Positions 17,566 through 26,826 of a stretch of 64,000 nucleotides of DNA are shown here, piece after piece. Origin of the DNA: Streptomyces rubellomurinus (GTDB lineage: Bacteria; Actinomycetota; Actinomycetes; Streptomycetales; Streptomycetaceae); assembly GCF_000961885.1 (NCBI RefSeq), contig NZ_JZKH01000003.1:62001-126000 (forward strand). The letters run 5' to 3'. Each line of letters starts with the position of its first letter. The first letter of the stretch is position 1. A program made the translations under genes and the position numbers. The notes beneath the pieces are model-generated. The model did not search any database. It was not told the DNA's origin and was given only the letters and a program-made list of their open reading frames with translations.

Positions 17566-17581
17566 ATATGTCTAGACCAAT
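17566..17581. promoter_or_regulatory. dre-like sequence over the cutC start codon
   Basis: ATATGTCTAGACCAAT matches the DasR consensus ACTGGTCTAGACCACT at about 12 of 16 positions, including the whole GTCTAGACCA core, and contains the cutC ATG (17568-17570). One such match could be chance. Confidence 0.4.
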
Positions 17582-18263
17582 TTTCGAAGTCATCGCGCTG
17601 ACGCCCCAGGACGCCCAGGCCGCCGAGTCGGGCGGCGCCGACCGGCTCGAACTGGTCACCGACATGGCCGCGGACGGGCTCACCCCGTCCGTCGAGGACT
17701 TCGCCCGGATCCGGGCCGCCGTCGCGATCCCGCTGCGCGTCATGCTCCGCGTCCGGGACGGCTTCGCCCCCGGCGACCTGGACGAGCTGCGCGCCCGCGC
17801 CGCCGCGCTGCGGGCCGAGGGCGCCGAGGAGTTCGTCTTCGGCTTCCTCGACGCCCGGGGCGGCGTCGACCTGGCCGCCACCACGGCCGTCGCCGAGGCG
17901 GTGGCCGGCTGCCGCTGGACCTTCCACCGGGCGATCGACCACAGCGCCGACCGGGCCGCCCTGCGCGCCGCCGTGGCCGCGCTGCCCGCGCTGTCCGGCC
18001 TGGACACCTTCCTCACCTCCGGCGCGGCCGCCGGGGTGGACGCCGGGCGCGAGGTGCTGTCGGCCGAGCTGGCCCGCAAGGGCGAGCCCGGCTACACCCC
18101 GCGGATCCTGATCGGCGGCGGCCTGCGGGCCGAGCACCTGAAGGAGCTGCGGGCGGAGGGCTTCGACGCCTTCCACGTCGGCGGCGCGGTCCGGGCGGAC
18201 GGCTGGCACACGCCGGTGGACGCGGCCAAGGTCGCCGAGTGGCGGGCGCTGATCGACGGCTGA
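17568..18263 (+). CDS. cutC: CutC family protein (TIM barrel)
   Basis: 231 residues with the CutC signatures: EVIALTPQDAQAAESGGADRLEL, PLRVMLRVRDGF, FTSGAAAGVDAG-like loops (TFLTSGAAAG) and ILIGGGLRAEHL. CutC was named for copper homeostasis, though its biochemical role is unsettled; I do not infer a substrate. ATG at 17568, just after a CCGAT; no strong ribosome-binding site. Monocistronic between two hairpins and convergent with the HelD gene. Confidence 0.88.
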   Translation: MSRPIFEVIALTPQDAQAAESGGADRLELVTDMAADGLTPSVEDFARIRAAVAIPLRVMLRVRDGFAPGDLDELRARAAALRAEGAEEFVFGFLDARGGVDLAATTAVAEAVAGCRWTFHRAIDHSADRAALRAAVAALPALSGLDTFLTSGAAAGVDAGREVLSAELARKGEPGYTPRILIGGGLRAEHLKELRAEGFDAFHVGGAVRADGWHTPVDAAKVAEWRALIDG

Positions 18264-18267
18264 GCAC

Positions 18268-18293
18268 GGGGCCGGTCCTCCGGGGCCGGCCCC
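18268..18293. terminator. Hairpin between cutC and the HelD gene
   Basis: GGGGCCGG (18268-18275) and CCGGCCCC (18286-18293) form a perfect 8-bp stem in the 37-bp convergent gap. Confidence 0.6.
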
Positions 18294-18300
18294 TCCTCAG

Positions 18301-20406
18301 CTACCGCAGCTGCTCCGGCAGCGGCTCGGCGTGCAGCACCGTCAGGCCGGAGACGGCACGGGTCAGCGCCACGTACAGCCGGCGCAGGCCGGTCCGCTCG
18401 TCCGGCTCGCCCGCGATCACCGCGGCCGGCTCGTCCAGCACCACGTAGTCGTACTCCAGGCCCTTCGCGAGCGAGGCCGGCACCAGGGTGAGCCGGGCCT
18501 CGGCACTGGTCTCCGTCCCCGGGGACAGGTACGGCAGGCCGGCCGCGGCCAGCGCCTCGCCGAGCAGCGGGACGCGGGCGTCGGCGGCGATCAGGCCGGT
18601 CGAGCCCTCGTGCTCCAGGGCCTCCCGGCAGGCGGCCAGGACGGCCCGCGTCCGCTCGTCCTCGGCGACCCGGCGGACCGTCAGCGACCCCGGGGCGTCG
18701 CGGACGGAGGTGGCCGGGGCCAGGCCCGGGGCGATCGCCGGGAGCAGCCGGGAGGCGTAGGCGATGACCTCCTCCGGCACCCGGAAGCCCTTGGTCAGCT
18801 CCTCGACGTGCGCCTCCGGCTTGCCCAGGTGGCGCAGCGCGTCGGGCCAACTCGCCGTCGCCCACGGGGTGGTGCCCTGGGCGAGGTCGCCGAGGACGGT
18901 CGCCGAGCCGGTGGTGCAGCGGCGGCCGACCGCGCGGTACTGCATCGGGGAGAGGTCCTGGGCCTCGTCCAGCACCACGTGCCCGAGCGAGGGGGTGCGC
19001 TGCACCAGGTCCGTCGCCTCGTCCACCAGGACGGCGTCGGCCTGCGTCCAGCGGGCGGTCTTCACCGAGCGGCCGGGCTTGGGCCACAGCACCGCCTGCT
19101 GCTCCTCGGGGGTGAGCACGCCCTCGGCGCACCCGGCCAGGAACTCCGGGTCGGAGAGCAGCCGCAGCACCAGCTTGGCCGGGTCGACGGCCGGCCAGCA
19201 CTCCTTGACCACGGCCTTGACCGCGCTGTTGCGGGCCACCGCGTCCTGCACCCGGTCGTCCGGGGCCTCGCCGCCCTGCTCCATCTTCACCAGCACGGCG
19301 TGCGCGATGCGCTGCGCCAGGGCGTCCCGGGCGGCGCCGTAGCGGGTCTCGCGGCCCTTCAACTCCTCGATGATCTCGGCCAGTTCGTACGCCGGGACGC
19401 GCCAGCGGCGGGAGCCGCGGACCACCACGCAGGGCTCGGTGGGCAGCGTGATGCCGGACCGGACGGCCCGGCGCAGCACCTCGGCCATCCGGGCGTCGCC
19501 CTTCAGCCGGGCCGCCTGCGGGGTGTCCTCGCCGCGCACCTCGACGTGGCCGACCAGCTGCTGCACGGTGGCCTGGGCGACGTCGAGCTCGCCGAGGGCG
19601 GGCAGCACCTGCTCGATGTAGGAGAGGAAGGCGTTGTTCGGCCCGATCACCAGGGTGCCGGTGCGGGCCAGGCGCTCGCGGTGGGCGTACAGCAGGTAGG
19701 CGACGCGGTGCAGGCCGACCGCCGTCTTCCCGGTGCCGGGCGCCCCCTGGACGCAGATGGTGCCCGTCACGTCGGAGCGGACGATCTCGTCCTGCTCGGG
19801 CTGGATGGTGGCGACGATGTCGCGCATCGGGCCGACGCGGGGCTTCTCGATCTCGGCGGCGAGCAGGGCGGAGGCGGTGTCCGACTCCTCCGGGTCGGAG
19901 AGGTGCTCGTCCTCGTACGCGGTGAGCTCGCCGCCGGTGTAGCCGAAGCGGCGGCGGCGCTCGACGTCCTGCGGGTCGGTGCGGCTGGCCCGGTAGAAGG
20001 GCTGGGAGACCGGCGCGCGCCAGTCGATCACCATCGGGTCGCCGTCCGCGTCGTGGACGTGCCGGCGGCCGATGTAGAAGCTCTCCCCGCCGCCGCCCTC
20101 GCTGAGCTCCTCGCTGATCGCGTGCAGGTAGTCGAGCCGGCCGAAGAACAGCGGGGTGTCGGCGAGGTCGGCCAGGGCGGCGATCCTGGCCTCGATCTGG
20201 TTCTGGAGGACGACGGCGGTGACCCAGGTGCCGGTCACGTCGCGGATGTCGAGCGACTGGACGTCCTCGCGCATCGCCCGCAGCGCGGACCGGGACGCGG
20301 CCAGGTGGTCGCGTTCGCGCTGGAGGGGGTCGGTGGTGGGGGTGGCGGGCACAGCGAACCTTCCCGGCTGCCCCGGTGGCGGGCGCAGCGGATCGATGGA
20401 GCTCAC
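18301..20406 (-). CDS. helD: HelD-type RNA polymerase-associated ATPase (UvrD/Rep superfamily)
   Basis: 701 residues, GTG start. HelD proteins release stalled or antibiotic-bound RNA polymerase from DNA. The N-terminal part (about 25-100) is the charged helical arm that enters the polymerase secondary channel. The split helicase core has Walker A GAPGTGKT at 221-228, DEAQD (LDEAQDLSPMQYR) and the C-terminal motifs TKGFRVPEEV and RLYVALTRA. An actinobacterial subgroup (HelR) protects against rifamycins; I see no clear rifamycin-associated element upstream (20407-20640), so that role is only possible. The ribosome-binding site at the chosen start is weak. Confidence 0.85.
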   Translation of the reverse strand: MSSIDPLRPPPGQPGRFAVPATPTTDPLQRERDHLAASRSALRAMREDVQSLDIRDVTGTWVTAVVLQNQIEARIAALADLADTPLFFGRLDYLHAISEELSEGGGGESFYIGRRHVHDADGDPMVIDWRAPVSQPFYRASRTDPQDVERRRRFGYTGGELTAYEDEHLSDPEESDTASALLAAEIEKPRVGPMRDIVATIQPEQDEIVRSDVTGTICVQGAPGTGKTAVGLHRVAYLLYAHRERLARTGTLVIGPNNAFLSYIEQVLPALGELDVAQATVQQLVGHVEVRGEDTPQAARLKGDARMAEVLRRAVRSGITLPTEPCVVVRGSRRWRVPAYELAEIIEELKGRETRYGAARDALAQRIAHAVLVKMEQGGEAPDDRVQDAVARNSAVKAVVKECWPAVDPAKLVLRLLSDPEFLAGCAEGVLTPEEQQAVLWPKPGRSVKTARWTQADAVLVDEATDLVQRTPSLGHVVLDEAQDLSPMQYRAVGRRCTTGSATVLGDLAQGTTPWATASWPDALRHLGKPEAHVEELTKGFRVPEEVIAYASRLLPAIAPGLAPATSVRDAPGSLTVRRVAEDERTRAVLAACREALEHEGSTGLIAADARVPLLGEALAAAGLPYLSPGTETSAEARLTLVPASLAKGLEYDYVVLDEPAAVIAGEPDERTGLRRLYVALTRAVSGLTVLHAEPLPEQLR

Positions 20407-20642
20407 GGTGGGGACGGCCGACCGGTTGCCGAGCGGTCGGGACCTCCCCCGGCTGCCTGCGGGACTTCAGCAGGTACCACGGTGCGGGAGGGGGCAGGCG
20501 GACGATCTTAGACCCGTCCGTCTCAGGGTTCCAGCCCCGCAGGTCTCGGGGCCGTCCGTACACCTGGAGGAGGACGGACGCCTCGGTGGATGCGGCCTTT
20601 GGAGTGATGCCGTGGGCCGGTCGGGTGCCTACCGTGGAAGAC

Positions 20643-20798
20643 ATGAGCAGCCGAAACGAAACCCGCACCGCCCCGGCCGGCGCCACCGCCCTGCCGGGCC
20701 GCCGCCGCAACCCGCTGAGCACCGCCGTCCGCAACGTCGGGATCGCCCTTGACACCGCCGCGCGCGTGATCTTCCTCGGGCGCGACGGTGTCTACTGA
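20643..20798 (+). CDS. Small basic protein, unknown
   Basis: 51 residues, ATG with GGAAG upstream. A disordered Thr/Ala/Arg-rich start is followed by a conserved-looking amphipathic tail (TAVRNVGIALDTAARVIFLGRDGVY). It lies alone between two helicase genes, divergent from HelD and convergent with the XPB gene. It is too short for family assignment. Confidence 0.6.
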   Translation: MSSRNETRTAPAGATALPGRRRNPLSTAVRNVGIALDTAARVIFLGRDGVY

Positions 20799-20816
20799 GA
20801 CCTCTGACGGGTCGTC

Positions 20817-22454
20817 CTACAGGACGTCGTCCGCGTCGATGATGCGGTACGCGTAGCCCTGCTCGGCCAGGAAGCGCTGCCGGTGGGCGGCGAAGTCCTG
20901 GTCCACGGTGTCCCGGGCGACCACCGAGTAGAAGTGGGCCGCGTGGCCGTCCGCCTTGGGGCGCAGCACGCGGCCGAGGCGCTGGGCCTCTTCCTGACGG
21001 GAGCCGAAGGTCCCGGAGACCTGGATGGCGACCGTCGCCTCGGGCAGGTCGATGGAGAAGTTCGCGACCTTGGAGACCACCAGGACGCCGATCTCCTTGT
21101 TCCGGAACGCGTCGAAGAGCTTCTCGCGCTGGGCGTTGCTGGTCTCGCCCTTGATCACCGGGGCGTCCAGGGCCTCGCCGAGCTCGTCCAGCTGGTCGAT
21201 GTACTGGCCGATGATCAGCGTCTGGTCCTTCTCGTGCTTCTTGACCAGCGCCTCCACCACCCGCCGCTTGGTCGCGGTGGTGGCGCAGAAGCGGTAGCGC
21301 TCCTCCGGCTCGGCGGTCGCGTAGGCGAGCCGCTCGGAGTCGGTCAGGGTGACCCGCACCTCGCAGCAGTCGGCGGGCGCGATGTAGCCCTGCGCCTCGA
21401 TCTCCTTCCACGGCGCGTCGAAGCGCTTGGGGCCGATCAGGCTGAACACGTCGCCCTCACGGCCGTCCTCGCGCACCAGCGTGGCGGTCAGGCCGAGCCG
21501 GCGGCGGGCCTGCAGGTCGGCGGTGAACTTGAACACCGGCGCGGGCAGCAGGTGCACCTCGTCGTAGACGACCAGGCCCCAGTTGCGGGCGTCGAACAGC
21601 TCCAGGTGCGCGTACACGCCCTTCCGCTTGGTGGTCATCACCTGGTAGGTGGCGATGGTGACCGGGCGGATCTCCTTGCGGGTGCCGCTGTACTCGCCGA
21701 TCTCGTCCTCGGTGAGCGAGGTGCGCTTGACCAGCTCGTGCTTCCACTGGCGGGCCGAGACGGTGTTGGTGACCAGGATCAGCGTGGTCGACTTGGCGTG
21801 CGCCATCGCGGCCGCGCCGACCAGCGTCTTGCCGGCGCCGCAGGGCAGCACGACGACGCCCGAGCCGCCGTGCCAGAAGCCCTCGACGGCCTGCGCCTGG
21901 TACGGGCGCAGCTGCCAGCCGTCCTCCTCCAGGTGGATGGGGTGCGCCTCGCCGTCCACGTACCCGGCGAAGTCCTCGGCGGGCCAGCCGAGTTTGAGCA
22001 GCACCTGCTTGATCTGGCCGCGCTCGGAGGGGTGCACGACCACGGTGTCCGGATCGACCCGGGCGCCGACCAGCGGGACGATCTTCTTGGAGCGCAGCAC
22101 CTCCTCCAGCACCGGCCGGTCGGTGGTGGTGAGCACCAGGCCGTGCGTCGGGTGCTTGAACAGCTGGAGCCGCCCGTACCGGCCCATGGTGTCGGCCACG
22201 TCCACCAGCAGCGCGTGCGGCACCGGGTAGCGCGAGTACGTCACCAGGGCGTCCACCACCTGCTCGGCGTCGTGCCCGGCCGCCCGCGCGTTCCACAGCC
22301 CGAGCGGCGTCACCCGGTACGTGTGCACGTGCTCGGGCGCCCGCTCCAACTCGGCGAACGGCGCGATGGCGCGACGGCAGTCGGCGGCCCTGGGGTGGTC
22401 GATCTCCAGGAGAAGAGTTTTGTCGCTCTGGACGATGAGCGGTCCGTCGTTCAC
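20817..22454 (-). CDS. XPB-type DNA repair helicase
   Basis: 545 residues, GTG start with GGAGGG nine bases upstream. Superfamily 2, XPB class. An N-terminal damage-recognition-like domain covers about 1-170, then the Q motif LRPYQ, Walker A PCGAGKT (204-210), DEVH (298-301), the XPB-specific RED motif (328-330) and, in the C-terminal lobe, SGTFGSRQEEAQRLGR. Bacterial XPB is a 3'-5' translocase; its in vivo repair role in actinobacteria is not settled. The helicase-associated protein gene at 23305-25806 lies on the same strand two small genes upstream, a pairing I also recall next to the mycobacterial XPB gene. Confidence 0.92.
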   Translation of the reverse strand: MNDGPLIVQSDKTLLLEIDHPRAADCRRAIAPFAELERAPEHVHTYRVTPLGLWNARAAGHDAEQVVDALVTYSRYPVPHALLVDVADTMGRYGRLQLFKHPTHGLVLTTTDRPVLEEVLRSKKIVPLVGARVDPDTVVVHPSERGQIKQVLLKLGWPAEDFAGYVDGEAHPIHLEEDGWQLRPYQAQAVEGFWHGGSGVVVLPCGAGKTLVGAAAMAHAKSTTLILVTNTVSARQWKHELVKRTSLTEDEIGEYSGTRKEIRPVTIATYQVMTTKRKGVYAHLELFDARNWGLVVYDEVHLLPAPVFKFTADLQARRRLGLTATLVREDGREGDVFSLIGPKRFDAPWKEIEAQGYIAPADCCEVRVTLTDSERLAYATAEPEERYRFCATTATKRRVVEALVKKHEKDQTLIIGQYIDQLDELGEALDAPVIKGETSNAQREKLFDAFRNKEIGVLVVSKVANFSIDLPEATVAIQVSGTFGSRQEEAQRLGRVLRPKADGHAAHFYSVVARDTVDQDFAAHRQRFLAEQGYAYRIIDADDVL

Positions 22455-22536
22455 GCGGGGGAGCCCTCCACTGGCTGACAGTCTGGATTGGCGCAGACCC
22501 TCCAGTGTCGCGCATTCCGCGGGAAGCGCGTACGGG

Positions 22537-22941
22537 CTACTTCCACTCGTAGAACTTGCCGGTGGACTTGCCGCCTGCGTCGGTCTCGTACTCGAACATG
22601 CCGACGACGCCGTTGAGGCGTTCGAGCTGGGGCGACACGGTGGAGAAGAACAGCGCGCCGCGGAAGCTGGTGCCGCCGTCCGCGGTGAAGTGGCCGACGC
22701 CGCTGCCGTGCCAGGTGACGCCCTGGCCGTCGGCGGTCATGTCGACGCCCTGGCCCTCGCCGTAGAGGGAGCCGTCGGCGCGGAGCTCGGACTCGTAGGT
22801 GCCGAGCGTGTTGACGGTGATGCCGTAGTAGCTGCCGGTGCCCCGGAAGGACACCTCGACGATCGGGTGCCCCTCGGCCGAGCCGATGACCCGCCGGCCG
22901 GTGTCCTCGCCCTGGAATTCGCCGATCAGTTCGCCGAGCAT
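22537..22941 (-). CDS. Conserved hypothetical protein, beta-rich
   Basis: 134 residues, ATG with a near-perfect AAGGAGGA. The sequence is rich in Gly and beta-strand patterns (GSYYGITVNTLGTYESEL; HFTADGGTSFRGALFF) with no signal peptide, reminiscent of small lipocalin-like cytoplasmic proteins. Function unknown. It is between the XPB gene and a divergent secreted protein gene. Confidence 0.75.
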   Translation of the reverse strand: MLGELIGEFQGEDTGRRVIGSAEGHPIVEVSFRGTGSYYGITVNTLGTYESELRADGSLYGEGQGVDMTADGQGVTWHGSGVGHFTADGGTSFRGALFFSTVSPQLERLNGVVGMFEYETDAGGKSTGKFYEWK

Positions 22942-23048
22942 GGTGGATCCTCCTTCTCGCGAACCCCCTGTTCCCGGACTACGCCGGGTGCGCCCGCCCG
23001 TCAACCGCTCCGAGTGACCACGGTCCGTACCCGCTCGTTGAGCAGGCC

Positions 23049-23300
23049 ATGAAGACCTCGAAGCGTGTTCTCACCGCCCTCGCCCTCGCGGGCACGGCCT
23101 TCGCGGCCACCGCCTCCTCGGCCGGCTCCGCCCACGCCCTCGCGGGCATCGGCGAGGGGCCCGGCGGGCTGCTGGCGGCGCCCGGGTTCCTGATCGCCGA
23201 CCAGGTCGGCGGCGGCGAGCTGCCGGTCGGGCAGGGGCAGATCGGCAGCGTGGCGGACCAGGCGGTCAAGGAGAAGTTCAAGGAGGCGACCGCGCACTGA
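23049..23300 (+). CDS. Small secreted protein
   Basis: 83 residues with a classic Sec signal (MKTSKR, hydrophobic core, cleavage near SAHA about residue 30). The mature part is about 50 residues, glycine-rich, then an amphipathic end (SVADQAVKEKFKEATAH). No cysteines and no family known to me. ATG at 23049; weak ribosome-binding site. Confidence 0.7.
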   Translation: MKTSKRVLTALALAGTAFAATASSAGSAHALAGIGEGPGGLLAAPGFLIADQVGGGELPVGQGQIGSVADQAVKEKFKEATAH

Positions 23301-23304
23301 GCCG

Positions 23305-25806
23305 CTATTCGTCGAGCTCCGCGACGCCCGTGATGCGGTGCAGGGCGAAGGTGCGCAGCTCGTCCGCGTGGTGGTCGAAGGCGGTGACGAAGCCGCCTTC
23401 GACCTTGACCGGGTCGATGATGCGCTGGCTGGCGATGCCCTCGGCGTTGAGGTAGCCGATCCACATCCGCTCGCCGAGCAGGACGGCGGTCTGCAGGGCG
23501 GCCAGGGTCTCGGCGGCGGCGGTGCGGGGCAGCGCGCGCGGGTCGGGGACGGGCTCGCGGCGGGTGGCGGTGGCGGCGCGGTCGCCGGCCCGGACGGCCT
23601 TGACGGCGGCGGCGAGCAGGGTGTCGTCCGGGGTGGGCGGGCCGTCCGGGACGGGCACCGGCGCCGCGCGGGGCGGGGTGCGGTGGCTGTCCGGGCGGGT
23701 GATCAGCACGTCTCCCTCGGCGGACTCGGCGGCGGGCGCGTAGCCCATCGCGCGCAGCGTGGCGAGCAGGACGTCGGGGGCGGCCTGGGCGGCGAGGACG
23801 GTCGGGGCGAGCAGGCGCAGCCGCAGCTCGGCGGCCCGGCGGTCGGCGAGGACCTCGTTCAGCAGCGAGGGGTCGTCGCAGCGCAGGTACGAGGAGGCGG
23901 CGCCGACCCGCAGGATGCCGTGGCGGCGGGCCACGTCGTCGATCAGGTAGCCGAGCGGCTGCGGGACGGGCGTGCGGCTGTGCTGCGCCAGGAAGCCCTG
24001 CAGGTCGGCGGCGGTGCGTCCGGCGTCGAGGGCGCGGCGCACGGACGCCGGGGTGAAGCGGTAGACGGTGGCGCCGCCCTTGGACTCGATGTCGGCGCAC
24101 AGCGCCAGCGCCTGGGCGAGCGGGGTGAGCAGCGGGCCGGGGGCGATCGCGGTGAGGTCCGGCTGGAGGATCACGTGGTCCAGCGGCTGCGGCAGCAGCG
24201 GGGCCAGCACCTCGGCCGGGTCGGCCTCGGCGGTGAGCAGGGCGCGGGCTGGGGCGGCGAGGGCGCCGCGGCCGGTGATGCCGAGGAGTTCGGCCTCGGC
24301 GAGCGTCCAGGCGGTGAGGCTGTCGCGCAGCTCGTGGCCGTCCGGGCCGGTCGGGCCGCCGCGCAGCGGGCGCTGCCAGCGCAGGGTGGGCAGCAGCTCG
24401 GCGGCGGTGGCGGGGGTGCCGGGCGGCAGTTCGGCGAGCAGGGCGAGGGCCGCGCGGCGCACGGACGGCGCCAGGGTGCGGTCCAGTTCGGGGCCGAGGG
24501 CGGCGCGCGGCTTGCCCTTGCCGTCCGGGGTGCCGGTGAGGGCGGGCACGCGGGTGGCGGCGAGCCAGGCGCCGGCCAGGACGGACCAGCGCTCGGCGGT
24601 GTCCAGCTGCAGCCAGGCGTCGTAGCCCGGGGTGGGCGCCCAGCACTCGTCGGCCTCGCCGTCCGGGGCCAGCAGGCCCGCGGTGTAGGCGAGTTCGAGC
24701 CAGAACGCGGCCAGCTGCTCGGTGGTCTCCAGGGTCTGGGCGGTGCGCTTGAGGTCGCGCACGCCGAGGCCGCCGGCGCGCAGGGTGGGCGGCGGGGTCA
24801 GGCCCCAGGCCTCCAGCAGCTCCTCGACGGTCCGCACGGCGGTGTGCGCCTGGCCGGCCGCGGCGGCGTCCACGGTGTGCGGGTCGCGCGGCGGCGCGGC
24901 GGGTGCGGGCTCCGGCTGGACGGGCTCGACGGTGCGGTGGGTGCGGCCGCCGCGCAGGTGCAGGGCGAGTTCGCGCGGCAGCACGACGCTGCCGGGGCTG
25001 CTCGGCAGCAGCAGGCCGCGGGCGAGCAGCCACTCGACCGGGCTCTGCGCGTCCTCGGCGGTGACCGGGCGGGTGGCGTCCGGGACGGTGCCGGTGGGCG
25101 GGCCCCAGACCAGGCGCTCCAGCAGCCGCAGCGCCGGCTCGGGGGCGGTCTCCAGCAGCGCGGCGCAGCGGGCGCGGTCGGTGAGGAGGTCGGTGAGCGC
25201 GGCGACGGCGGTGACCGGGTCGGGGGTGGCGGGCTGCCCGGCGGAGGCGAGCAGCTGCTGCAGCCGGGCCGGGGACATGCCCGCGGTGGCCTCGCCGAAG
25301 GTCGGGCCGAGGCCGGTGCGGCCGGGGTTGGCGGCGGTCGGGGCCAGCGCCTCGCGGACGGCGAGGACCAGCCGCAGGCCGTTGTCCGGGCCCCACAGCA
25401 GCGCCCGGTCGCGCAGGGTGGCGATCGCGCGGGGCAGGGCGGCGGCGACGGCCGAGCGGTCGGCGGGGGTGAGCGGGGTGGCGCCGGGGTGCGGCTTGAC
25501 CTTGGCCGGGCCGGTCAGCAGGGTGCGGACGGTGGCCAGGCCGGTGCCGTCCGGGGCGGTCGCCAGTGCCTCGGCGACCTGCAGGGTGAAGCGGTCCAGC
25601 CGCTCCAGGGCGCGCAGCGCGGAGGCGCGGGAGGAGAGCCGGGCGGACAGCTGGGTGAGGTCGCCGGGGACGGGGTTCAGCAGGTCGGGCCGGGAGCGCA
25701 GCAGGGCGGCGAGCGCGTCGTCGGGGCGGGCGCGCAGCTCCTCGGCGAGGGTGCGGGGGCCGGGGGCGGACCTGCCCTGGCGTCGAGGGCCCTGCTGTGT
25801 GGTCAT
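23305..25806 (-). CDS. Helicase-associated domain protein with C-terminal WYL-like module
   Basis: 833 residues, ATG. Its architecture is that of the helicase C-terminal-like/XPB-Ssl2 family partner: a long helical N-terminal half (LAEELRARPDDALAALLRSRPDLL), a central winged-helix region with HVILQPDLTAIAPG (the Ssl2/XPB beta motif), and a C-terminal WYL-like segment (ERMWIGYLNAEG ... FALHRITGVAEL). No Walker A or B is present, so it is not itself an ATPase. Proximity to the XPB gene on the same strand suggests joint work in DNA transactions; WYL modules often sense nucleic acid. Confidence 0.8.
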   Translation of the reverse strand: MTTQQGPRRQGRSAPGPRTLAEELRARPDDALAALLRSRPDLLNPVPGDLTQLSARLSSRASALRALERLDRFTLQVAEALATAPDGTGLATVRTLLTGPAKVKPHPGATPLTPADRSAVAAALPRAIATLRDRALLWGPDNGLRLVLAVREALAPTAANPGRTGLGPTFGEATAGMSPARLQQLLASAGQPATPDPVTAVAALTDLLTDRARCAALLETAPEPALRLLERLVWGPPTGTVPDATRPVTAEDAQSPVEWLLARGLLLPSSPGSVVLPRELALHLRGGRTHRTVEPVQPEPAPAAPPRDPHTVDAAAAGQAHTAVRTVEELLEAWGLTPPPTLRAGGLGVRDLKRTAQTLETTEQLAAFWLELAYTAGLLAPDGEADECWAPTPGYDAWLQLDTAERWSVLAGAWLAATRVPALTGTPDGKGKPRAALGPELDRTLAPSVRRAALALLAELPPGTPATAAELLPTLRWQRPLRGGPTGPDGHELRDSLTAWTLAEAELLGITGRGALAAPARALLTAEADPAEVLAPLLPQPLDHVILQPDLTAIAPGPLLTPLAQALALCADIESKGGATVYRFTPASVRRALDAGRTAADLQGFLAQHSRTPVPQPLGYLIDDVARRHGILRVGAASSYLRCDDPSLLNEVLADRRAAELRLRLLAPTVLAAQAAPDVLLATLRAMGYAPAAESAEGDVLITRPDSHRTPPRAAPVPVPDGPPTPDDTLLAAAVKAVRAGDRAATATRREPVPDPRALPRTAAAETLAALQTAVLLGERMWIGYLNAEGIASQRIIDPVKVEGGFVTAFDHHADELRTFALHRITGVAELDE

Positions 25807-25978
25807 TCGACCTAGGTTAGTCGGGCGGGCGGACGGCGGGGTGTCCTCGTGCGGCCGGGACCGTACCGGACCGGCCGGACTCGCGTGGTCGGGGGCAGGG
25901 TGGGTAGCGTCACGCCGAGGGCGGTTCGGTGGGCGGCCGCGCTGTCAGGGGCGAGCCGGGCGAGGCGGGGTGTCGGTG

Positions 25979-26815
25979 ATGACGGACGGCGAGTGGTGGC
26001 GCAAGAGCGGGCCGTGGAGTGGCCGTTCCGGCGCTTCGGGGGCAAGCGAGGGCGTGCCGGCCGTCCCGGCTGTTCCTCCGGCTCCTCCGGTTGCTCCGCC
26101 GGCTGCCGCCGCCGCTGACGACAGCGTGTACGACCCGCCGGTGGCGAGCGCGGGCGGCCTGCGGCAGGTGTCGCTGGACCTGCCCGGCGTCGCCGGGCCG
26201 CAGGACCGGGCGGCCGACGCGCTGCCGCCCTCCGGTGTGCAGAGCCACGGCCCGTGGAGCATGACCGTCTTCGACTTCTCGGACGCGCCGGAGCCCGCGC
26301 CGAGGCCGATCCCCGAGCAGCGCGCCGGCGAGGAGGCCCCGCCGGTCGAGGCCGCGCCGGTGGTGGGGGCGGGGAAGAAGCAGCGGAAGCAGAGGGCGGC
26401 CAGGGTCGCGCCCGCGGCGAAGGCGAAGCCGGGCCCGGCCAAGGGTGCCCGCAAGCCGTCCCCGCTGATCCTGCTCTCCTGCGGCCTGCTGGTCGGCGGC
26501 GCGGTCTCCGGCTTCTTCCCGGCCATGCTGGCGGGCTGGGGCCTCGGCTACCTGTCCCGCCAACTCTCGGACCTGATGCGCAAGTTCGTCATCATCGGGA
26601 TCCCGCTGGCCACGATGAGCGCGAGCACGCTGTTCGCGATGCAGCACGCCAAGCAGGCCGGCGGTGCCGGTGGCGCGGGCGGCGGCGCGGGCGTGCAGAC
26701 GGGCGCCCCACTGGGCCAGTTCAGCTGGTCGATGGCCCCGGGCGTCCTGCGCACCTCGGCCGTGATCACGGCCGTCGTCCTGCTGCTGCTGAGCCTGCGC
26801 CGCCGCCCGTCGTAG
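25979..26815 (+). CDS. Membrane protein with disordered Pro/Ala-rich N-terminus
   Basis: 278 residues, ATG at 25979 (a GTG one codon earlier is possible). Residues 1-150 are Pro/Ala-rich and unstructured with a basic KKQRKQRAARVAPAAKAKPG stretch; then come hydrophobic segments at about 163-190, 200-215 and 255-275 separated by a Gly-rich loop. No known domain. Divergent from the helicase-associated gene and convergent with the ATP-grasp gene. Confidence 0.7.
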   Translation: MTDGEWWRKSGPWSGRSGASGASEGVPAVPAVPPAPPVAPPAAAAADDSVYDPPVASAGGLRQVSLDLPGVAGPQDRAADALPPSGVQSHGPWSMTVFDFSDAPEPAPRPIPEQRAGEEAPPVEAAPVVGAGKKQRKQRAARVAPAAKAKPGPAKGARKPSPLILLSCGLLVGGAVSGFFPAMLAGWGLGYLSRQLSDLMRKFVIIGIPLATMSASTLFAMQHAKQAGGAGGAGGGAGVQTGAPLGQFSWSMAPGVLRTSAVITAVVLLLLSLRRRPS

Positions 26816-26826
26816 CAGGGCCGGGT

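Noticed and set aside
20407..20640. A rifamycin-associated promoter element before the HelD gene
   Set aside because: I looked for the expected inverted repeat and saw only unrelated GC-rich repeats.
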